A stretch of DNA of 64,000 nt, from contig WPIO01000004.1 of the NCBI GenBank assembly GCA_009760855.2, positions 7,046,001 to 7,110,000 of the forward strand. Reading direction: 5' to 3'. Below are positions 60,401 through 64,000 of the stretch, piece by piece. Source of the DNA: Cristatella mucedo. Lineage: Eukaryota; Bryozoa; Phylactolaemata; Cristatellidae. The first letter of the stretch is position 1. Each line of letters opens with the position of its first letter. The translations under genes were made by a program, and so were the position numbers. A model generated the notes under the pieces. It made no database searches. It was not told the DNA's origin and was given only the letters and a program-made list of their open reading frames with translations.

Positions 60401-62567
60401 TAAATGGCACGGACGCTTTAAATTATCTGCCATCTTGAGCTCACTCGTACTAAAACTGCGATTCGAGCACTGTACAGGTTCAAAAAAACTACAATTAAGC
60501 AGTTGATGCTATCTGATTTCCAACTAGATTGGGTTGTGAACTGGGCAAGCATTATCCGAAAAAGAGATTATTGTGTTATTTTCCAAAAAATAATTATAAT
60601 GCCGCTAATACCAACTTCAGAAAATCAAATCACTTTCTATGCACTTTATCTATGCGATAAAGAAAGGATTTCAATACGGTTTGTGACAACATGCACTGCA
60701 TCAGCATGCATTGAAACACAAAGGACGTTTTAGAAGCACCCCAAAAATACTGAGGAAAATGTGAAGTTCATACTTGGCTTAAATATTGTCAAGTCATAGG
60801 ATGTCGTCTCTTCTATCGGGAGTTACTTCCAGGCTTTGCGAGCATACGAACTAAAGTTATGGTCTCCGAAGGATTTGACGTTGGTTCGAGGCATAGCCAA
60901 CCCCATCTATTTACGACAGCATTTAGTGGGTCCCTGCGATTCGTCCTTTATGCACCTATGCGTGCTGACACTGTGCATACTGCCACTAAACACACTTGCA
61001 TACTGACCCTGTCCATGCCACCCCTAACCATGTTATTCATGTTGTTTATCGAGCATTATATCACTCACAATTCGATCGTGTTTCCATTGCAGCAAATGTA
61101 AAGCGCCTAGATTGAGTTCTCTAAGGCACCTTTATCAAGTGTATTATTAGTATTACTATTATTATTATCGTCATTATACAAAATTTGAGTTAGAATAGCG
61201 GGTTATACCATGCCTAGCCTGATTGGGGAGTAGTTCCGATCGGTAAGCTGGAGCAAGAGAATGAAGGGACCAAAAGTAGTGACAAGACTTGAAGCCGAAG
61301 GGCTGCTTGATGGGAAGTAGTGCAGGGTCGGTGGGAAGTTATGTGTGGTGATGCGGCAACTGTGACACTCACGACTGACAAGCCTAGCTGCATAGCTTGA
61401 AGCATCGGTGAGCACGCGATTGCACAGGCTGGAAGACTTGCAGGCAGTGAGTAACAGAAGTCGAGACGGGGCGTCACCGATGTGGAGACAAAGCATCGAG
61501 AGCTGCTGCGCTGCTAATGCTTTCCGACGGATATATGTACGATTTCATGTATACAGGTGCGTATGCACTATATGCACAAAAATAAATCCTTATTTTATAA
61601 CGCAAATATACTTTGTTGACCCCGACTTCTTTATTCAGGTTAGGCATCAGACATGCTCTCCCTTGGTTGATCTATTTCATAAACCCAAAGTTTCCTAGTT
61701 AAGAGAAAAATAAAAATAACTAACAAAACCTTAATTAATTGAGTACAATTGTATTTCTAATGTGCCCCTCAAACTTGAAATTTCATTCTATATTTTCTGG
61801 CATTAACGCTTTGCTTTTTTTATTCGCAGAGCTCGAGGCAGTCGGTCGTGGCATTAAGATTTTGCAAGTTGCACGTTTGCAAGTTTGCACGACATTCGTC
61901 GTGAAAAGAAGTGCCTGCAGCGGTCTTCTCTTCACCTTTCAGCTGTTCGGAAAAATGGTGAAACTTCGCGAGTTGGCACAGATGTACGATTACTCTACAA
62001 AGACAATCAGCTACCGCTGTACGGTTGCGTTCAAGCTCTCATAGATAACGAGTGGCGACCTTTAGCTAGCTACGATACGCCAGGTGCAACAAACGTAGCA
62101 TGGGCTGTATGCAGCCACCTGTTTCCGTCGAGAAGGTACGGTGTTTTGGTTTAATTCGACTAGCCAATCTGTCCGCAATATTCTGCGCAGCGAATGGCGC
62201 AGTGGCAATTTGTTTCGTAAATCGAAACAAGGCTGACCAAAACTTCTAGCTTAGTGCTTGCATTCAGTAATTGCAGTACGCTTTTCCGGTCTCGTCCGAA
62301 ACGGGAATATCCCATAGCTTTCATCCATGCTAATGGCGACTCAATTTTTCCTCGGTAACTTTCATTTCAAAACATTTGAAGACGAGTCTTCGAACCGAAG
62401 GTCTCGTTATAGGGTGACTTCAGCGACGCACCGGATGCAACCGAGCCTCTGCCCGACTGCTCAGATTTTCATCAGCTGCGGAATGAATTCAGCGTCACTC
62501 GAGAGATGCTCGTACGCAGCTGCTTCGAGCAGTCAAGCATCTGGCCCGTCGCTTTTCGTCGCATGCG
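45645..62567 (+). CDS. Gene 2: secreted or surface protein with four divergent SRCR domains (partial)
   Basis: Model exons: 45645-45750, 50271-50460, 52396-52619, 56133-56337, 57884-58083, 58977-59139, 59583-59782, 61943-62135, 62413-62567. Joined they give 545 codons plus one base without a stop. Junction phases are 1, 1->2->1 and so on, matching gene 1's SRCR exons. An N-terminal signal peptide is followed by four SRCR domains, each encoded by a first-half exon (ends phase 2) and a second-half exon (ends phase 1). The model ends in phase 1, so further exons lie beyond 62567, possibly beyond the window. All introns are GT-AG except the one after 59139 (GC-AG). Whether it is secreted or membrane-bound is unknown. 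The domains are too diverged to carry the WGxVCDD box, so support comes from Cys spacing, splice sites and phase. Confidence 0.68.
47318..47735. repeat. 19-bp minisatellite, 22 units
   Basis: Exactly 418 bp = 22 x 19. Every unit starts GATCCTGG (variants AATCCTGG, GACCCTGG). Units form a four-unit cycle (76 bp) in the first two thirds, distinguished by endings such as AACCTT, AGATCCTC, GGTCGTC and AAATTCTC. Because 19 is not a multiple of three, several overlapping long frames on both strands arise from the repeat; they are not genes. Confidence 0.95.
49020..49840 (+). mobile_element. LINE A 3' end
   Basis: From the post-RT motif (FVTSCLEFCNSLLSGPTRLC, 49130-49200) through 3' UTR to AAGCACCTAGAAGGAGATTG and an ATT tail. 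Confidence 0.8.
50271..50460 (+). CDS. Gene 2 exon 2: SRCR1 first half
   Basis: Acceptor AAAAAGTTTCAG ends at 50270 and donor GTAAAG starts at 50461. Starts phase 1, ends phase 2 (190 bp, 62 full codons). There is no ATG near its start, so it is hidden from simple ORF scans. The peptide reads LDLRLAGGYGNSDGLVLV, the VRLVGG-like beginning of an SRCR domain; then YWHRLC in place of the WGxVCDD box, and VEVMCRNLHG in place of VVCRQLG. A Cys (TTCPR) precedes. The junction to exon 3 makes Arg. Confidence 0.75.
50461..52395 (+). other. Gene 2 intron 2
   Basis: 1,935 bp. Contains a minus-strand SINE2 (about 50810-51000); otherwise AT-rich and unremarkable. Acceptor CCCATTCTAG ends at 52395. Confidence 0.6.
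50810..51000 (-). mobile_element. tRNA-derived SINE, family 2
   Basis: Antisense: tail CTGATTAAACAGTCTCTTTT, body TAGCGACAGAAGAGTCTTTA, B-box region GGAATCGAGCCCACGACCTC and A-box side ACGCCTTACATAGTGTGCCA. Confidence 0.75.
52396..52619 (+). CDS. Gene 2 exon 3: SRCR1 second half
   Basis: Acceptor CCCATTCTAG ends at 52395 and donor GTAAGT is at 52620; phase 2 to phase 1. The peptide has VTFWDLDCKGTENFLSDC, equivalent to the WLDDVRCxGxExxLxxC stretch, and ends CWYTIACG like GVxC at the domain end. It is longer than a typical second half because of a basic insert (NPYRRHSMTNRR). An ORF reads through from 52235, but the upstream part lacks SRCR features. Confidence 0.75.
53656..55150 (-). mobile_element. 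LINE A, best preserved copy (RT domain)
   Basis: Two long minus-strand frames. 54603-55145 (180 codons) has the RT blocks: SGFRANHSTESALLRVYSDL, LLDLSAAFDTIDHKVLLEHL, GVPQGSVLGPVLF and FHFYADDTQLYLCF with the catalytic YADD intact. 53948-54559 (203 codons) has the post-RT region with VTSRLDFCNSLLTGLP, LHWLPVKQRIDFKVL and APAYLSDLI. A stop or frameshift near 54560-54602 separates them. The 3' UTR and AAT tail end at 53656; the copy is 5'-truncated near 55145. Belongs to the L2/CR1 clade by motif layout. Confidence 0.88.
55833..55925. repeat. (TA)n-(TG)n microsatellite
   Basis: TATATACATATATATA... passing into TGTGTG with a few GTATG and GCG interruptions. Confidence 0.95.
56133..56337 (+). 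CDS. Gene 2 exon 4: SRCR2 first half
   Basis: Acceptor AAATTATTTTAG ends at 56132 and donor GTATGG starts at 56338; phase 1 to phase 2. Reads NFEVKLIDSQLFPGDML (strand 1 region), MSGIVCAPVADM in place of WGxVCDDxx, and AKISCRQQGYR in place of VVCRQLGY. The acceptor and donor are good. Confidence 0.72.
56900..57225 (-). mobile_element. LINE A 3' fragment in intron 4
   Basis: AAT-poor tail (AAAATAATATTACATTTGTA), terminal box CTCAGAGAACTGAATCTCTT and 3' UTR/coding phrases to about 57225 (GCGGTCTCCAAAGG). Confidence 0.65.
57413..57442. repeat. (GA)n microsatellite
   Basis: About 14 GA units. Confidence 0.9.
57585..57660 (+). mobile_element. LINE A terminal fragment
   Basis: AATATGTAAAGTGCCAAGGC ... 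CAGTTCTCAGAGGGCACTAA and ATT-like tail; only the last about 75 bp remain. Confidence 0.5.
57884..58083 (+). CDS. Gene 2 exon 5: SRCR2 second half
   Basis: Acceptor GGCTCCGTTTTTAG ends at 57883 and donor GTAAGG starts at 58084; phase 2 to 1. The junction restores Arg and the peptide runs SGVGFRFHRYDSNGTEC, then TICLGNEKSVSECKHDGVWG, the classical DxxCxGxExSLxxCxHxxWG stretch, ending RPAHVTCG. Clear SRCR back half. An ORF extends upstream of 57884, but only the acceptor at 57883 gives the required phase. Confidence 0.8.
58084..58976 (+). other. Gene 2 intron 5
   Basis: 893 bp, no recognised repeat. Acceptor TCAATTCGCAG ends at 58976. Confidence 0.5.
58977..59139 (+). CDS. Gene 2 exon 6: SRCR3 first half
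   Basis: Acceptor TTCGCAG ends at 58976; starts phase 1, 53 full codons, ends phase 2 at a GC donor (AG|GCAAGT at 59140). The peptide shows LDVELVTHLDVDGSNASLV as the domain start, PDTCQAICQHVLGR in place of VVCRQLG, and no WGxVCDD box. GC richness is above the introns. With no GT donor in frame, the GC-AG intron is needed to join exon 7 in the right phase. Confidence 0.68.
59583..59782 (+). CDS. Gene 2 exon 7: SRCR3 second half
   Basis: Acceptor GGCGTTAG ends at 59582; donor GTAAGC at 59783; phase 2 to 1. The peptide: YYATMHCKAGHENLTECAYG (the xxVxCxGxExxLxxC stretch) and QLSVHCG at the end. A competing CAG at 59558 would put a TAA in frame at 59563, so TTAG at 59581-59582 is favoured; a CTAAT at about 59562 could serve as branch point. 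Confidence 0.7.
60595..61490 (-). mobile_element. LINE A copy, interrupted
   Basis: Antisense 3' UTR and coding phrases at 60595-60897 (GGTCTCCGAAGGATTTGACG) resume at about 61185 with ATAGCGGGTTATACCATGCC, which is the next part of the family consensus. Decayed. Confidence 0.6.
60898..61175 (+). mobile_element. LINE A 3' end inserted in an opposite-strand copy
   Basis: Begins near CCCCATCTATTTACGACAGC, carries the 3' UTR (GCATACTGACCCTGTCCATG) and ends with AAAGCGCCTAGATTGAGTTC and an ATT tail near 61170. Confidence 0.7.
61943..62135 (+). CDS. Gene 2 exon 8: SRCR4 first half
   Basis: Acceptor TCTTCACCTTTCAG ends at 61942; donor GTACGG at 62136; phase 1 to 2. The peptide contains VGTDVRLLYKDNQLPLYG (VRLxxG region), then IDNEWRPLASYDTPGATNVA, keeping the W of WGxVCDD but not its Cys, and AWAVCSHLFPSR for VVCRQLG. 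Both an earlier frame in the +1 register and this one are open; phase selects this one. Confidence 0.72.
62413..62567 (+). CDS. Gene 2 exon 9: SRCR4 second half
   Basis: Acceptor CTCGTTATAG ends at 62412; donor GTATTC at 62568; phase 2 to 1. The peptide: RMQPSLCPTAQIFISCGMNS, SLERCSYAAASSS and a final SLFVACG, matching the Cys ladder of an SRCR back half though shorter. Phase 1 at the end calls for another exon. It is the last recognisable exon of the window. Confidence 0.68.
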
Positions 62568-63309
62568 GTATTCATACTTTAGAGCTTTGCGCGGTGGCTT
62601 TGCGCTCATCTCGGCTAATGAGCATCACTTTCTCGTCCTTTGCGTTGGAATGATCGCGTCCAACTGTGGTGCTTGCAATAGATACCTGGGGAGTCCGAAA
62701 ACAACTGCTCGAACAGCTCACTGCGTTGAGATGGATGTAAAGCTATACATAGATTAAGTGCGAGCGATCTCATTTGGAAATACTTCAGCGCCAATAATCT
62801 TCGGACTCAGCCGATCGGGGCGTGCTCGAACGGCTCTCTGCTGCACGCAAGTACAGGAAATTACGTTCGGGCATTTGGAAAATGAAACTTTAGATTTAGT
62901 GCTAAAAATTGGAACCACCTTCTTTTAAAACCGTGCTGTTGGATTATCCTAAAAAAAACTCAGATCAAATATGCACATAGGTTTTAACAAGAAGTCCGGT
63001 TTAAAAAAAAAGTGCAAACTAGAAATACCAATTAACCTTTAGTGTGGCACCGTCGTCAGGTATTTTTATTTCACAAAGCCATGCTTCAGAACTTGTCACG
63101 AATGTTGAATCCAATCCAATCGTCTCGCTGACTATATTGTTCGTATGGAGTAGGACCCCAGCTGGGTCCTATGTCACCATTGTGGAGCAGATGTAGATAC
63201 TTCAGTCACTAGCATAGTCACTCTCTACTAGTCACTCTCTTCAGGCGGCTGGTGATTTGTCATGTATTTGCGATAGCAGCACACACGTTGCTGCATGCTT
63301 TAGAGCAAT

Positions 63310-63490
63310 TATATAAATAAATACTAGCTGATTTAACAGCCTTTTTTTGTATAGCGACAGAAGAGCCTTTACGGCTATCATCACCGCTTGCAGTGATGAT
63401 ACAGGATCGCCCACCGCAGGATTCGAACCCACGACCTCGGGGCCGAGGTCGTGAAAAGCAACCGCCTTACCTAGTGAGCCATCACGGATC
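63310..63490 (-). mobile_element. tRNA-derived SINE, family 2, best copy
   Basis: Antisense: CTGATTTAACAGCCTTTTTT tail side, AGCGACAGAAGAGCCTTTAC body, GGATTCGAACCCACGACCTC (intact B box), hairpin CACGACCTCGGGGCCGAGGTCGTG-like centre, and CCTTACCTAGTGAGCCATCA (A-box side). Confidence 0.8.
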
Positions 63491-63784
63491 ACCAGCTCCG
63501 CTGGTCCGGCACATCTCTATGTTTCAACACGCCCACGATGATACTTAATAGCAAAATACTCTGTATTGCTGGACACTCGGGGTTATTGCAATTGAGATGC
63601 ATTGTTTTGATATACTGCCCTTATTCCCAATGCCATCTAAATCTGCTGTTTGATTAGGTAACACCTTTAAAGAATTCAACACCTGGAAAATGAGGATTTT
63701 GAAATCAAGCTGAGTCTCGCCTTACGATTCTCTGTCCGGTGCCTGCGTTCCTGCTGCACGAGCGATTCGCACTACTTTCTTAAG

Positions 63785-63935
63785 CTCACTGTAGTTCGAC
63801 CCAGCGGTTAAGGTGCTCGCCCCGACCAAGGTCTGGCCGAGGTCATGGGCTCGAGCTCGAGGTGTGGCAGCATGAGATATGAAGCGCCTGAAGAGATTAA
63901 GTTCTCTCTGGGCGCTATACAAATGGATTCATTTA
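63785..63935 (+). mobile_element. tRNA-derived SINE, family 1, good copy
   Basis: Head CCCAGCGGTTAAGGTGCTCG, a degenerate B box (GGGCTCGAGCTCGAGG), then GAAGCGCCTGAAGAGATTAA, TTCTCTCTGGGCGCTATACA and an ATTATTTATTAAT end. The tail matches LINE A. Confidence 0.75.
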
Positions 63936-64000
63936 TTAATTTTACTTATCTTTGAATGAAGCTTATCGAAAACTCAACGTGCTTACTCGTTTCGAGACTG

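Larger units (their letters stand above)
59783..61942 (+). other. Gene 2 intron 7, repeat-rich
   Basis: 2.2 kb. A minus-strand LINE A copy is split by a plus-strand LINE A 3' end (60898-61175). From 59783 to about 60590 only unassigned, partly GC-richer sequence is seen. Acceptor TTCACCTTTCAG ends at 61942. Confidence 0.6.
62568..64000 (+). other. End of window: intron or 3' region of gene 2
   Basis: SINE2 (about 63310-63490, minus) and SINE1 (about 63785-63935, plus) lie here. I find no further SRCR half that fits phase 1; a frame with EDFEIKLSL near 63690 looks suggestive but lacks a phase-1 acceptor. Confidence 0.4.

Noticed and set aside
63640-63740. Further SRCR first half (EDFEIKLSL)
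   Set aside because: No phase-1 acceptor: GATTAG leads to an in-frame TAA and the AAAG site is phase 2; no VVCxxLG equivalent follows, and a SINE begins at once.

Overview
The window is animal nuclear DNA. It has spliced exons with GT-AG (and one GC-AG) introns, long AT-rich introns, a CpG-rich promoter-like block, and a dense load of LINE, tRNA-derived SINE and hAT-type elements. No operons, bacterial genes or CRISPR are visible. The species cannot be fixed from sequence alone. SRCR-type receptors, an L2/CR1-clade LINE with ATT tails and a SPIN-like hAT element suggest an invertebrate metazoan (a lophotrochozoan, for example a mollusc or flatworm, would fit), but that is inference.

Two plus-strand receptor genes can be assembled by hand from splice sites, reading frame and intron phase. 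Gene 1 (about 137-14248, 5' end outside the window) encodes the second half of an SRCR domain, one complete SRCR domain, an Ig-like domain and a transmembrane helix, so it is a type I surface receptor; its cytoplasmic exons were not found. Gene 2 (45645 to beyond 62567) starts in a CpG-rich block with a signal-peptide exon and continues with eight exons encoding four very divergent SRCR domains. Each domain is split over two exons with the same 1-2-1 phase pattern. The 3' end of gene 2 is not in the window. The two genes probably belong to a head-to-tail cluster of related SRCR receptors with recognition or immune-type roles (inference).

Between and inside them lie: about 25 fragments of one L2/CR1-like LINE family (A) and several of a second family (B), both strands, mostly 3' ends; two tRNA-derived SINE families, one of which shares its 3' tail with LINE A; two SPIN-like hAT MITEs; a GC-rich block with the C-terminal end of another non-LTR retrotransposon (20.9-24.2 kb); 650 bp of AT-rich self-complementary DNA; an intact-looking tRNA-Thr(AGT); a 22-unit 19-bp minisatellite in intron 1 of gene 2; and many dinucleotide repeats. 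One 261-codon ORF at 16107-16892 is unidentified.

Layout: 0-14.3 kb gene 1; 14.3-45 kb intergenic repeats and possible unseen 3' exons of gene 1; 45.0-45.65 kb promoter region; 45.6-62.6 kb gene 2; 62.6-64 kb intron or downstream repeats.
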